Positions 29,043 through 38,429 of a stretch of DNA of 64,000 bases are shown piece after piece. Position 1 is the first letter of the stretch. Each line of letters starts with the position of its first letter. The position numbers and the translations under genes are program-made. Source of the DNA: Paenibacillus oenotherae (lineage in GTDB: Bacteria; Bacillota; Bacilli; Paenibacillales; Paenibacillaceae); NCBI RefSeq assembly GCF_019443105.1, contig NZ_JAHZIJ010000016.1, positions 1 through 64,000 on the forward strand. Reading direction: 5' to 3'. The notes beneath the pieces are model-generated. The model searched no databases and was not told where the DNA came from. It was given only the letters and a program-made list of their open reading frames with translations.

Positions 29043-30368
29043 ATGAATATTGCGGTTATTGGAACCGGATACGTTGGATTAGTATCCGGTGTTTGTTATG
29101 CCGAGCTTGGACATGACGTTTACTGTGTGGATAAAGATCCAGCCAAGGTGGAGCTGCTGCAGGGCGGGGAAGTGCCGATCTATGAGCCGGGACTTCAGCC
29201 GCTTATGCGCAGCAATGCGGATGCGGGAAGGCTGAAGTTCACGACGGATACAGCCACGGCGATTGCCGGAGCAGAGGTTGTCATCATTGCCGTCGGCACT
29301 CCGCCGCTGCCTAACGGGGAAGCGGATATGCAATACATTGAAGTGGCGGCGAAGGAAATCGGGGAAGCGATGAATGGCTACAAGGTCATCTGTGTGAAGA
29401 GCACCGTTCCGGTTGGCACGAATGAGCGGGTGCGTGCGATTATTGCGGATTATTACAAGGGAAGCTTCGATAATGCTTCAGTGCCTGAATTTCTCCGTGA
29501 AGGAACGGCGGTTCAGGATACGATGAACCCTGATCGTGTCGTCTTCGGCACAGAGAGCAAGCATGCCGCCAGTCTGCTTACCGAATTGCATGCGCCATTG
29601 ACGAAGGAAATTGTGGTCACGGACATACGCAGCGCGGAGATGATTAAATACGCCTCCAATGCATTCCTGGCAACGAAAATATCGTTCATCAACGAGATTG
29701 CCAACATCTGCGAGAAGGTCGGCGCCGATGTATCCGAGGTGGCCAAAGGAATGGGCTATGACCGGCGTATCGGCGCATCCTTCCTGCGGGCCGGAATCGG
29801 CTACGGCGGCTCCTGTTTCCCCAAGGATACGAAGGCGCTGATACAGATTGCCGGCAATGTCGCTTATGACTTCAAGCTGCTCAAGGCTGTAGTCGAGGTC
29901 AACCAGCATCAGCGCTATGGCGTGCTTGACAAGCTCTTCAACGCGCTTGGCACGTTGAAGGGGAAGACGATTGCGGTATGGGGACTGGCGTTCAAGCCGG
30001 AGACGGATGATGTGAGGGAATCGCCAGCGCTGGAGATCGTTGACCGGCTGATTGCACTTGGCGCTGTGCCCAAGGTGTACGATCCTGTCGCGCTTGAGAG
30101 CTTCCGCAAAGTATATGATGATCCGGCCATGATGTGGTGTCAATCCGCACAGGAGGCCATACAAGGCAGCGATGCGCTTTGCTTGCTGACGGAATGGAAG
30201 GAATTCGTGGAATTCGATCTGGCGGCGATCGAAGCAGCGCTTGCCAATCCGATTCTGATCGACGGCCGGAATGTATACAGCTATGAAGCGGTCAAGGGAA
30301 CGGGCTTGTCCTACTATCCGGTAGGCAGACCCGTTCATCATATCGAGAGAGAATATGTCCATGGATAG
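29043..30368 (+). CDS. ugd: UDP-glucose 6-dehydrogenase
   Basis: 441 residues, full length. NAD loop GTGYVG (7-12), the central helical linker, catalytic Cys258 in YGGSCFPKD and Lys202/Asn206 in IKYASN. It oxidises UDP-glucose twice to UDP-glucuronate, so the polymer is probably acidic. ATG 29043 is preceded by AGGAGTG. A truncated homologue lies at 48360. Confidence 0.96.
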   Translation: MNIAVIGTGYVGLVSGVCYAELGHDVYCVDKDPAKVELLQGGEVPIYEPGLQPLMRSNADAGRLKFTTDTATAIAGAEVVIIAVGTPPLPNGEADMQYIEVAAKEIGEAMNGYKVICVKSTVPVGTNERVRAIIADYYKGSFDNASVPEFLREGTAVQDTMNPDRVVFGTESKHAASLLTELHAPLTKEIVVTDIRSAEMIKYASNAFLATKISFINEIANICEKVGADVSEVAKGMGYDRRIGASFLRAGIGYGGSCFPKDTKALIQIAGNVAYDFKLLKAVVEVNQHQRYGVLDKLFNALGTLKGKTIAVWGLAFKPETDDVRESPALEIVDRLIALGAVPKVYDPVALESFRKVYDDPAMMWCQSAQEAIQGSDALCLLTEWKEFVEFDLAAIEAALANPILIDGRNVYSYEAVKGTGLSYYPVGRPVHHIEREYVHG

Positions 30369-30416
30369 TAGAGGGACGCGCAACAATACGATAGGGACAG
30401 TAAGGAGAGAGCCGGA

Positions 30417-31640
30417 ATGAAAATACTGCATGTTACGGTCAATCTCGCCCCCCGCTATGGCGGTGTCGTGCAAGCTGTACTGGACATGGCCGGGGCGCTC
30501 GCTGCGAGAGGGCATGAGGTGACGATTTATACGACGAATCAGGATGGGCCGGAGCAGCTCGATGTGCCGCTCAACGAGCCGGTTATGAGGGATGGCGTAG
30601 AGGTGCGCTATTTTCCGATTCAGAATCCCCGCTTCTGGGGCACATCGCTGCCGCTTGCCGAGGCATTAAAAGCAGACATCCCCAAATTCGATGTTGTTCA
30701 TACCCACGGGCTGTACTTATTCCACGATCTGTGTACCGGACACTATTGCCGCAAGCATGGGGTTCCCTATATTATGCAGCCGCACGGAACGCTTGATCCT
30801 TACATGTATCAGAGACACCGGTATAGAAAAAGTATCATGGAGACGCTGTTTGGGAACAGAAACATCAAGCGGGCTTCGGGGCTGATCTATACGACAGAGG
30901 AAGAGAAAATTCTGGCCAAGCCGTACACGTTCGGGGCGGAAGGATATATCGTGCCTAACGGGCTGGATATGTCGGACTATGAGACCCTGCCCGAGAAGGG
31001 ACGGTTCCGCAGCCAGTATCCGCAATTGCAGGATCAGAAGATGGTCTTGTTCTTCAGCCGGTTGAATTTCAAGAAGGGGCTCGATATTTTAATCCGGGCC
31101 TTCAGCATCGTTCAAGCGCAGCATCCTGACTCCATGCTGGTTATTACGGGGCCTGATAATGAGAATTTCGGAGCCAGAGCAAGAGAGTGGATTCAGGAGG
31201 AAGGAATTGAATCGAAGGTGATCTTCACCGGCATGCTGACAGGCCAGGAGAAGCTGGCCGTTCTGCGCGATGCCGATCTGTTCGTGCTTCCTTCCTATTC
31301 GGAAAATTTCGGCATTGCAGTTATCGAGGCCATGGTATGCGGAACACCTGTCATGATCTCGGACAAGGTAAATATATGGCGAGAGCTGGAAGCGAATAGA
31401 GCGGGAAGAGTGGCGCCATGCAGTCCGGAGCTGTTCGCCGAAGGGATGAATGAGCTGCTGGCTGACAAGGAGCTCTCCACTGCGATGGGACAGAGAGGGC
31501 GAGAGCTGGTTCAGAACCTGTATCAATGGGAACGTGTCGGAGAATCTCTGGAGAAGGTATATATGGCTGTCCACCGTGATGCGGGCCAGTCCAGGCCCCG
31601 CTTGCAGAAAGTCGTGGCGAATGAAACAAGAAGAATGTGA
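30417..31640 (+). CDS. Family 4 glycosyltransferase
   Basis: 407 residues. N-terminal HVTVNLAPRYGGVVQAVLDMAGALAARGHEV, central MQPHGTLDPYMYQRHRYRK, donor side LFFSRLNFKKGLDILIRAF and SYSENFGIAVIEAMVCGTPV (full E-x7-E). It belongs to the WcaL/WbdA-like retaining group, often mannosyl- or fucosyltransferases. AAGGAGAG ribosome site. Confidence 0.92.
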   Translation: MKILHVTVNLAPRYGGVVQAVLDMAGALAARGHEVTIYTTNQDGPEQLDVPLNEPVMRDGVEVRYFPIQNPRFWGTSLPLAEALKADIPKFDVVHTHGLYLFHDLCTGHYCRKHGVPYIMQPHGTLDPYMYQRHRYRKSIMETLFGNRNIKRASGLIYTTEEEKILAKPYTFGAEGYIVPNGLDMSDYETLPEKGRFRSQYPQLQDQKMVLFFSRLNFKKGLDILIRAFSIVQAQHPDSMLVITGPDNENFGARAREWIQEEGIESKVIFTGMLTGQEKLAVLRDADLFVLPSYSENFGIAVIEAMVCGTPVMISDKVNIWRELEANRAGRVAPCSPELFAEGMNELLADKELSTAMGQRGRELVQNLYQWERVGESLEKVYMAVHRDAGQSRPRLQKVVANETRRM

Positions 31641-31659
31641 GTGAAGAGGGGGAACCGGA

Positions 31660-33045
31660 ATGAAGCTGGTCTTATTGTCAGGCGGCTCGGGCAAACGGTT
31701 GTGGCCGTTATCCAATGAATCCAGGTCGAAGCAATTTCTGAAGGTGCTTGAGAATGAGGAGAGCGAGCTGGTCTCCATGGTTCAGCGTGTGTGGAGCCAG
31801 CTTGTTACCTGCGGGCTTGAAGGATCCAGCTATATTGCGACCAGCAAGTCGCAGGTAGAAATGATGCACAGCCAGATCGGATCGAGGGTGCCGTTAATTA
31901 TAGAGCCGGAGCGCAGAGATACTTTCGCCGCCATTGCACTGGCAGCAACGTATCTCTATTCTTTTGTCGAGATCGGACTGGATGAAGTGGTGGCTATTCT
32001 GCCGGTTGACCCTTATGTGGAGAATCATTTCTTCGAAGCGGTTAAAGAGCTGGAGGAGGTGCTGCGCACTTCCGGCGCGGAGCTGGCGCTTATCGGTGTG
32101 AAGCCGACCTATCCATCAACCAAGTACGGGTATATCATCCCCTCTGAAGTGCAGTCGGGGGGACCTGATCAACACTATTACACAGTCAGCCATTTCCGCG
32201 AGAAGCCGACAGAGGCGGGGGCTGAGGAACTGATCCGGCAGGACGCCTTGTGGAACTGCGGCGTATTCGCCTTCAAGCTGGGAACGATTATCGGCATGCT
32301 GGAGCAGAGAGGTTATCCCATTCAATATGAGGAGCTGGTCAAGAAATACAATACTCTCCCGCAAATCAGCTTCGATTATGAGGTTGTAGAGAAGGCGGCA
32401 AGCCTGGTCGTGCTGCCCTATGAGGGGTATTGGAAGGATCTCGGCACCTGGAACACGCTTACAGAAGAGATGAAAAATAAGCAGATCGGCAGAGGGACGA
32501 TTAGTGAAGACTGCCGCAATACGCATCTCGTCAATGAATTGGATATTCCTGTATCGATCATTGGTGTGTCCAACATTGTCGTTGCCGTCAGTCCAGACGG
32601 CATTCTCGTAACAGATAAGGGCGCGAGTCCGCGAATCAAGGATTATACCCAGTATGATCAAGGCCCGATGTATGAGGAGAAGCAGTGGGGCTGGGTTCGT
32701 ATTCTGGATGATTCGAAGTATGATGACGGGCGAAGCGTGCTGACGAAGCGGGTTGCGATCAAGGAGGGGAGCAATCTGGGCTACCAGATGAACTCCAATC
32801 TTGAAGAGGTGTGGACTATTGTGAAGGGTGAAGGGGACTTCATTCAGAACGGCAATTTCATGAAGGTGCAGGCGGGCAATGTGCTCCATATTCCGATGAA
32901 GACGCTGCATAGCATTAAGGCGCTCTCGGATCTGGAGGTTATTATTGTGCAAAGCGGCATGGGGCATGCCGGCAATCAGATCGTCCAGCTGTACAGCACA
33001 TGGGATGAGGTAGCAGAGCATTGCATGAAGCTGTCGGAGAGCTGA
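31660..33045 (+). CDS. manC: Mannose-1-phosphate guanylyltransferase with cupin domain
   Basis: 461 residues. Nucleotidyltransferase domain with LLSGGSGKRLWPLSNESRSKQFL (5-27), VDPYVEN and FREKP-x-A; a linker; and a C-terminal cupin (EEVWTIVKGEGDF, LHIPMKTLHSI), the type II phosphomannose isomerase module. It makes GDP-mannose for Gmd/Fcl. It is the last gene of the EPS run. Only a weak 6-bp hairpin lies in the next 180 bases, so readthrough into the sulfotransferase/lasso operon is possible. Confidence 0.93.
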   Translation: MKLVLLSGGSGKRLWPLSNESRSKQFLKVLENEESELVSMVQRVWSQLVTCGLEGSSYIATSKSQVEMMHSQIGSRVPLIIEPERRDTFAAIALAATYLYSFVEIGLDEVVAILPVDPYVENHFFEAVKELEEVLRTSGAELALIGVKPTYPSTKYGYIIPSEVQSGGPDQHYYTVSHFREKPTEAGAEELIRQDALWNCGVFAFKLGTIIGMLEQRGYPIQYEELVKKYNTLPQISFDYEVVEKAASLVVLPYEGYWKDLGTWNTLTEEMKNKQIGRGTISEDCRNTHLVNELDIPVSIIGVSNIVVAVSPDGILVTDKGASPRIKDYTQYDQGPMYEEKQWGWVRILDDSKYDDGRSVLTKRVAIKEGSNLGYQMNSNLEEVWTIVKGEGDFIQNGNFMKVQAGNVLHIPMKTLHSIKALSDLEVIIVQSGMGHAGNQIVQLYSTWDEVAEHCMKLSES

Positions 33046-33153
33046 ATGGGGGATGATGAGGAGGACTATAGGTTCCCGACAAGGAAAAAGGGATATATGT
33101 AAACTTTATGTCAGATCCTGACAAGAAAAATTGAAAAATATTTGAAATAAATA

Positions 33154-33198
33154 GATACAAAACGGATACTATATGTTATAATTGCTACAGTTAGTATC
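33154..33198 (+). promoter_or_regulatory. Promoter and operator of the sulfotransferase-lasso operon
   Basis: TATAAT at 33177-33182 with no good -35; GATAC half-sites at 33154 and 33165 (GGATAC) overlap where a -35 should be. Right after the -10 lies GCTACAGTTAGTATC (33184-33198), one mismatch from GATAC-N5-GTATC. The position over the transcription start suits repression. Confidence 0.6.
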
Positions 33199-33233
33199 AT
33201 ACAGCAGCATTAATGGATAAGGGCGGAGCCACA

Positions 33234-34478
33234 ATGATCGATTCGAACGGAAATAATCTCATATTTTTGCTCAGCACTCCACGGAGCGGCAGCTCGCTCG
33301 CAACCGTAATGCTGCAAAATCATAGCAAACTGTTTGCCACCCAGGAAATGTGGTTTCTGATGAGCTTGTACGATCTGCAGTTTCCTTCACATCGCGCTTA
33401 CGGGGGCGGGGGAATTATTAAGCAGTTCTTCAACGGCATTCTTCCCGAGGAAACGTTCAAGCAAGCCAGCAGATCATTCGCTCTCCAGGTGTACAACGGA
33501 TTGCTGTCAAGCAGCGGTGCAGATATGGTCATCGACAAATCCCCGCGCTACTATTACTTGCTGGAATTTATAGATGCGCTGTTTCCGCAAGCGAAGCGAA
33601 TCTGGCTTATCCGCAACCCTCTATCCGTTATCGCATCGTACAAGAAGGTTAACCAGCATGTGAATGACAGGTTTAACTTGAAGGAAGACTTGGCCCATCC
33701 TAATTTCAATATCAAGATGACAGATGTGACGGTTGGGCTGTTCCGCTACTTCTCCTACTTCTCCGGCGAAAGTCCTTATATCCATCGGCTTCATTATGAG
33801 GAGATGGTCGCGAAGCCCCGGGAAGAGATGCAGAGACTGTCGGCATTTCTCGGGATATCGTATGAAGAGGGAATGGAGAAATACGGCAATTATATGAACT
33901 CGCCCAAATCCGATTTGTATTTCAGCATGGGCGTTGGCGATCCCTTCGTCGGGCAGCATGAGGAGGCCCATCAGGAGTCTATCAACAGCTGGAAGGAAAC
34001 CTTGGACAAGGAAGAGATTGAGCTGTACTGCCGGACTCTTGGAGCCCGAATCTTCCACGAGCTTGGTTACAGCGAGCAGCTGGCTGAGGCGGAGAGAATA
34101 ACCGGCGCGCAATTCGGCCTGGAGCCGGATAAGGAGCTGCTGGAGCTGCGTACGAAGCAGCTTGCGGAGCTTACGGGCTGCAAGTGGACAGCGCAGTATC
34201 AGCTGCAAGCCGGGGAGGCTGCGGTCAGCGGTACGAGTCAGCCAGCGGCGGAGATGGAAGCTTGCAGAGGCGGAGCCACAACTGCCGAGGTGCTTCAGCT
34301 GCAGATTACACTGCGTGCTCTGGAGAACAGGCTGGATAAGAGCTATGCCGAGCAGAAGCGGCTGCGCTCCAGGCTGGAGGCCAAGACAGCGAAGATCAAC
34401 CGGATCAAATCGCTGGTTCCTTTTGGCAACCGGTTATCCCAACTGGCTTCGGCCTACCTGACGGGAGGGAAGAAATAG
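33234..34478 (+). CDS. PAPS-dependent sulfotransferase
   Basis: 414 residues. The 5'-phosphosulfate loop FLLSTPRSGSSLA (11-23) and the 3'-phosphate site WLIRNPLSVIASYKK (124-138, Arg127, Ser131) define a sulfotransferase of the Sulfotransfer_3 type; DKSPRY (101-106) is also conserved. Residues about 350-400 form a coiled coil rich in Leu, Arg and Lys. I choose ATG 33234 (GGGCGGAG five bases ahead) over 33213. The last base of the stop TAG is the first base of the cyclase GTG, so it is coupled to lasso-peptide synthesis. Acceptor unknown: the EPS, a wall glycan, or Tyr27 of the lasso precursor. Confidence 0.85.
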   Translation: MIDSNGNNLIFLLSTPRSGSSLATVMLQNHSKLFATQEMWFLMSLYDLQFPSHRAYGGGGIIKQFFNGILPEETFKQASRSFALQVYNGLLSSSGADMVIDKSPRYYYLLEFIDALFPQAKRIWLIRNPLSVIASYKKVNQHVNDRFNLKEDLAHPNFNIKMTDVTVGLFRYFSYFSGESPYIHRLHYEEMVAKPREEMQRLSAFLGISYEEGMEKYGNYMNSPKSDLYFSMGVGDPFVGQHEEAHQESINSWKETLDKEEIELYCRTLGARIFHELGYSEQLAEAERITGAQFGLEPDKELLELRTKQLAELTGCKWTAQYQLQAGEAAVSGTSQPAAEMEACRGGATTAEVLQLQITLRALENRLDKSYAEQKRLRSRLEAKTAKINRIKSLVPFGNRLSQLASAYLTGGKK

Positions 34479-36418
34479 TGAGTGCAATTGCCGGTGTTCT
34501 GCAATTAAACGAGGGGTACCCTGTTCGCGAAGACGGAGAAATTCTGATGCATGAGCTGAAGCAATTTCGTGCTGATTGCGCCCATAGCTGGCATGATGAG
34601 CAAGTCTATCTGGGCTGCCATGCCCAGTGGGTAACTGCAGAATCGGTCAATGAGCGCTTGCCCATCTATGATGCCGAGGGAGGGATCGTTCTTACAGCGG
34701 ATGCGGTGATCGACAATCGCGATGAACTGTTCGACCGATTGGGGATTCATTCCTCCATCCGGGGTGAGATCAGAGACAGCGAGCTGATTCTGCTGGCTTA
34801 CCGCAAGTGGAAAGAGAATGCCCCTCGATATCTGGTCGGCGACTTCGCCTTCGTCATCTGGGACCGCAAGCAAGAGATCCTGTTTGGGGCCAGAGATTTA
34901 TTCGGCAATCGCACGCTCTATTATCACCATCACCAGCATCAAAGGTTCGCTTTCTGCACGACGATGGCACCGCTGCTTGCCCTGCCCCATACAACGAACA
35001 CGCTTCATCAGCAGTGGCTTGCTGAATTTATGGCGATCCCTGTCATGTTCGAGTCATCGGATCTTACTTCAACGGTATACCGCAATATCGGGCAGCTGCC
35101 GCCTGCGCATACTTTTACACTAAGCAGGGGCAAGCTCTCGTTGACGCCCTATCAGTTGGAGAGGGCAACGGAAACGTTGAAGCTTGGGTCGAACGGAGAA
35201 TATGAAGAGGCGTTCCGCGACCTGTTCGAGCGGGTTGTCCGCTCCAAGATGAGAACCTACCGAAAGGTTGGCGCTACATTAAGCGGAGGGCTTGATTCCG
35301 GGGCGGTCGTCAGCTTTGCGGCAAGAAATTTGCGGGAGAATGGCAAGCCTCTATACACCTACAGCTATATTCCGGAACAGGATTTTGCCGATTGGACAGC
35401 AAGCGGCAGAATCGCGAATGAAACTCCCTTCATCCAAGCGACGATCAATCATGTAGGGAACATTGCGGATCACTATCTTGACCTGCCGGGGAAAAGTCCG
35501 TTATCCGAGGTCGATGATTGGCTGAATGTGCTGGAGATGCCTTACAAGTATTTCGAGAATTCATTCTGGATCAAAGGCATTTTCGAGCGTGCGGAGGAGC
35601 AGGGGATCGGTGTACTGCTCACCGGGGCAAGAGGCAACCATACGATATCATGGGGGCCTGCTGTACACTACTACGCGCTGCTGCTCAAACAGCTGCGATG
35701 GATTAAGCTTTACCGGGAGATCGGGCTTTACAGCCAGCATCGCGGCATCAGAAGGAAGAAGTTGATTTCCATCATCGGGGGCCAGCTGCTTCATTTCTCG
35801 GCCAAAGGCTCATTGATCAATAGCGATCCAACGATGCCGCAGCTGATACATCCCGAATTCGCAAGAAAAACGAAGGTGTACGAGCGGCTTCAGGGGCATG
35901 ACAGCAGTCTTGGCGGATTTATGAGCAGGGATGCCTCACAGGCGAGAAGAAGCCATCTGCACAACTTGGCGATCGCCAATATGGGAGGGACCAAAGGCAC
36001 GAAGCTGTCTCTGCGGTATGGTGTGACCGAGCGTGATCCGACATGTGATCCGCGAATCGTGCAGTTCTGCCTGTCCGTACCTGTTGAGCAGTACGTTCAG
36101 GATGGGGTTGACCGGGCGCTCATTCGCAGGTCGACTGAGGGCTATCTGCCGGACAAGGTGCGGCTTAACCAGCGAATCAGGGGCGTTCAGGGCGCTGATT
36201 GGGTACATCGGATGCTGCCCTCGTGGCCGTCTTTCGTAGAGGAGCTTCAGGAGCTGTGCCGGGATGCGAGAGTTTCGGAGCTGCTCAATATAAGGGAGAT
36301 CAAGGCTGCCCTATCCCAGATAGGGAAGACGCCAAGACCGGAGCAAGCTTTTCAGCCTGCTGTCAGGTTCTTGATGCGCAGCTTGATTATATATCGCTTC
36401 ATGAAGAAGATTGTATGA
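34478..36418 (+). CDS. Lasso peptide cyclase (asparagine-synthetase-like C protein)
   Basis: 646 residues. An N-terminal class II amidotransferase-like domain (1-210) has Ser at residue 2 where asparagine synthetase has the Cys nucleophile, so it cannot use glutamine. The C-terminal ATP-pyrophosphatase domain carries LSGGLDSG (268-275) and the DPTCDPRIVQFCLSVP stretch. Lasso cyclases activate a side-chain carboxylate of the core with ATP and close it onto the N-terminal amine. GTG start, GGGAGGGAAG ahead, sharing one base with the sulfotransferase stop. Followed directly by the precursor gene. Confidence 0.92.
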   Translation: MSAIAGVLQLNEGYPVREDGEILMHELKQFRADCAHSWHDEQVYLGCHAQWVTAESVNERLPIYDAEGGIVLTADAVIDNRDELFDRLGIHSSIRGEIRDSELILLAYRKWKENAPRYLVGDFAFVIWDRKQEILFGARDLFGNRTLYYHHHQHQRFAFCTTMAPLLALPHTTNTLHQQWLAEFMAIPVMFESSDLTSTVYRNIGQLPPAHTFTLSRGKLSLTPYQLERATETLKLGSNGEYEEAFRDLFERVVRSKMRTYRKVGATLSGGLDSGAVVSFAARNLRENGKPLYTYSYIPEQDFADWTASGRIANETPFIQATINHVGNIADHYLDLPGKSPLSEVDDWLNVLEMPYKYFENSFWIKGIFERAEEQGIGVLLTGARGNHTISWGPAVHYYALLLKQLRWIKLYREIGLYSQHRGIRRKKLISIIGGQLLHFSAKGSLINSDPTMPQLIHPEFARKTKVYERLQGHDSSLGGFMSRDASQARRSHLHNLAIANMGGTKGTKLSLRYGVTERDPTCDPRIVQFCLSVPVEQYVQDGVDRALIRRSTEGYLPDKVRLNQRIRGVQGADWVHRMLPSWPSFVEELQELCRDARVSELLNIREIKAALSQIGKTPRPEQAFQPAVRFLMRSLIIYRFMKKIV

Positions 36419-36449
36419 ACAGAGGCGCCAATGAAGGGAGGTGAAAAAT

Positions 36450-36578
36450 ATGGTTAAAAAGGAATGGCAACAACCAGCTCTGGAAGTGCTTGAAATCAAC
36501 ATGACAATGGCGGGCAAAGGTACGAAATACATCGATTTCGTAAGCCCAAGCGATCTTGACATCACGGACGAGTCCTAG
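36450..36578 (+). CDS. Lasso peptide precursor (42 residues)
   Basis: Short gene with a very strong ribosome site (AAGGGAGGTG six bases ahead). Leader residues 1-20 contain the recognition pattern Trp6-x-x-Pro9-x-Leu11 (Tyr in the usual YxxPxL) and the conserved Thr19 at position -2 of the cut. The predicted core is residues 21-42. It starts AGKGTKYID, so Ala1 would be joined to Asp9 in a nine-residue ring, as in paeninodin. A 13-residue tail follows, acidic near its end (DLDITDES). The last residue is Ser, the residue phosphorylated in paeninodin. Tyr7 of the core lies in the ring. My hand sum for the cyclised core is about 2339.1 Da. Confidence 0.9.
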   Translation: MVKKEWQQPALEVLEINMTMAGKGTKYIDFVSPSDLDITDES

Positions 36579-36611
36579 GACTCGGGTACTTATTAAGCTT
36601 GTAACTCTCCG

Positions 36612-36652
36612 GCCCTTATACAATTGCAAAGTTGTATAGGGGCTCTTCTTTA
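36612..36652 (+). terminator. Hairpin between lasso precursor and kinase
   Basis: A 12-bp stem (36612-36623 with 36632-36643, one G-U pair), eight-base loop, then TCTTCTTT. As a leaky terminator or RNase barrier it would raise precursor mRNA above that of the enzyme genes downstream. If the EAR RNA at 13219 acts over this distance it could bypass it. Confidence 0.65.
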
Positions 36653-36694
36653 AGAATGGCCTATCTACTTCATGTACGCAAAGGTGTGGGGACA

Positions 36695-37624
36695 ATGATA
36701 CCTTCCATAGAGACAACAAATTATGAAGCCTTCGGAATGCGGATTGCGAGCCAATTGGCATTGCCGGAGCTGCAGCGTGTTTATATCGATGACGCATACG
36801 CGGACATTGAGATTCAATATGGCGACCTGACCCGTGTATGGGCGGAAGCTGCGATTGCCAGGAACTCCTACAACCTGATCGACGGGGGAATTATCTTCAC
36901 CATTCCGGATACAGCGATCTTCAGTGTGGAGGAAGGCAAAAGGATTACTGTCTCACCGATGGAGAACGGCGACAGCAGCCGCATTCGTCTATTCCTGCTG
37001 GGAACGTGCATGGGAATTCTGCTTATGCAGCGCGGCGTTCTTCCACTGCATGGCAGTGCGGTTATTATCGAAGGCAAGGCCTATGCGTTCGTAGGCGATT
37101 CCGGGGCAGGGAAATCGACGCTCGCCTCCGCTTTTCTGGGCAAGGGATATCCGCTTGTAAGCGATGATGTCATTGCAGTTTCACTGGATCCGGATGGCAT
37201 TCCAATCGTTACGCCTTCCTATCCGCAGCAGAAATTATGGCAGGAGAGCATCGACCAGCTGGGATTGGCGGCGAATCAATATCAGCCGCTGTATGGAAGA
37301 GTCAATAAATACGCGATACCTGTAGCCTCCGCTTTCCACACACAGCCGGTTCCGCTGGGCGGAGTATTCGAGCTGTGCAAGGTTGAAGGCGAGGAGACAA
37401 AGCTGTGCGAGATTGAACGTCTGGGGCGGTTTCCGCTGCTGGTGCGGCATACGTACCGGAATGCGCTCATTTCACTGCTGCAGCTGGAGCAATGGCACTT
37501 CGCCACCTCGGCGGCAGTTATAAGCAAGATCGGGGTTTATCAGCTGCAACGGCCATCTGCCGGATTTACCGTCCAGCGTATGGCTGCGCAAATTTTGGAG
37601 CTTACACGAAAAGGAGTGTCGTGA
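36695..37624 (+). CDS. HPr-kinase-like lasso precursor kinase
   Basis: 309 residues. The C-terminal half is an HPr kinase/phosphorylase fold with HGS (119-121), the P-loop GDSGAGKST (134-142) and SDDVI (156-160). The HPr kinase signature and the phosphorylase part are absent, as in PadeK/ThcoK. Those enzymes phosphorylate the C-terminal Ser of the lasso precursor, and this precursor ends in Ser. I choose ATG 36695 (AAAGGTGTGGGG ahead). The longer TTG frame from 36632 would start within the hairpin and has no ribosome site. Confidence 0.88.
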   Translation: MIPSIETTNYEAFGMRIASQLALPELQRVYIDDAYADIEIQYGDLTRVWAEAAIARNSYNLIDGGIIFTIPDTAIFSVEEGKRITVSPMENGDSSRIRLFLLGTCMGILLMQRGVLPLHGSAVIIEGKAYAFVGDSGAGKSTLASAFLGKGYPLVSDDVIAVSLDPDGIPIVTPSYPQQKLWQESIDQLGLAANQYQPLYGRVNKYAIPVASAFHTQPVPLGGVFELCKVEGEETKLCEIERLGRFPLLVRHTYRNALISLLQLEQWHFATSAAVISKIGVYQLQRPSAGFTVQRMAAQILELTRKGVS

Positions 37625-37939
37625 ATGATGGCAAATGGAACCCTGACCATGGGGCATATCATTGCCCAGACGAAAGGCAACCTCGTCAGCAATATGGATA
37701 ATGACAAAGTATTGATGAGCATCAACAGCGGCAAATATTACAATCTCGGCGGGATTGGCGGGAAAATCTGGGAGCTGATTGAAACTCCGGTATCGGTAGA
37801 GGAGATCGTGGCTGCTCTTACGGTGGAATATGAGGTTGGCACAGCGGAGTGCAGCAGCCAGGTGCTTGCCTTTCTGCACAATCTGCTGCAGGAGCAGCTT
37901 ATTGAAGCGAACGTCGGAGCCGGCATCCATTCGAAGTAA
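37625..37939 (+). CDS. PqqD-like lasso leader-binding protein (B1/RRE)
   Basis: 104 residues of the PqqD fold: NMDNDKVLMSINSGKYYNLGGIGGKIWELIETPVSVEEIVAAL then a winged-helix-like end. This stand-alone RiPP recognition element binds the leader's YxxP-type motif and presents the precursor to the B2 protease. It starts directly after the kinase stop and is translationally coupled. About the usual 90-100 residue size. Confidence 0.92.
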   Translation: MMANGTLTMGHIIAQTKGNLVSNMDNDKVLMSINSGKYYNLGGIGGKIWELIETPVSVEEIVAALTVEYEVGTAECSSQVLAFLHNLLQEQLIEANVGAGIHSK

Positions 37940-37954
37940 GAGAGGCGAATTGAC

Positions 37955-38416
37955 ATGATGGCTAAAGCGAAAGTATTTATGTCCATGCGCCCGCATATGA
38001 GACGTCTTGTTCTGGAGAGCTTCATTTACTTGGCATGGGCGAGAATACTGAAGGCGATGCCCTTCGCCAGAGTTGCTCCTTCCCTGGGCAAGCAGCTGGA
38101 AGAAACGACATACGCCCGCGACAAAACGAATGAACGGCTGCTGCATCAGGTTTCACGGGCAGTCCATCTCGCCAGCCGCCATACGTGGTGGGAGAGCAAA
38201 TGTCTGGTCATGGCAATAGCGGCGATGAAGATGCTTGAACGCCGGCGCATCGGCAGCACCCTCTACTTGGGTACCGCCAAGGATGCCGTTACCGGGAGAA
38301 TGGTGGCGCATGCCTGGCTTAGAAGCGGTGTGCTCTATTTGACCGGGGCGGATGAAATGTCCAAATATACGGTTGTAGCTACATTCGGGAAAACAATCCC
38401 GCACAAAGAGAACTGA
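37955..38416 (+). CDS. Lasso leader peptidase B2 (transglutaminase-like)
   Basis: 153 residues of the Transglut_core3 family. The Cys/His/Asp triad can be read as Cys83 (WWESKCLVMAIAA), His119 (MVAHAWL) and Asp133 (TGADEM). It removes the 20-residue leader after Thr19-Met20 so that the cyclase can act on Ala21. B1 and B2 are separate genes here, as in most Firmicutes. Confidence 0.92.
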   Translation: MMAKAKVFMSMRPHMRRLVLESFIYLAWARILKAMPFARVAPSLGKQLEETTYARDKTNERLLHQVSRAVHLASRHTWWESKCLVMAIAAMKMLERRRIGSTLYLGTAKDAVTGRMVAHAWLRSGVLYLTGADEMSKYTVVATFGKTIPHKEN

Positions 38417-38429
38417 AGGGGTACTGGAT

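Noticed and set aside
36632-36694. TTG start for the kinase giving 330 residues
   Set aside because: It would begin inside the right arm of the hairpin with no ribosome site. ATG 36695 has one and matches the family length.
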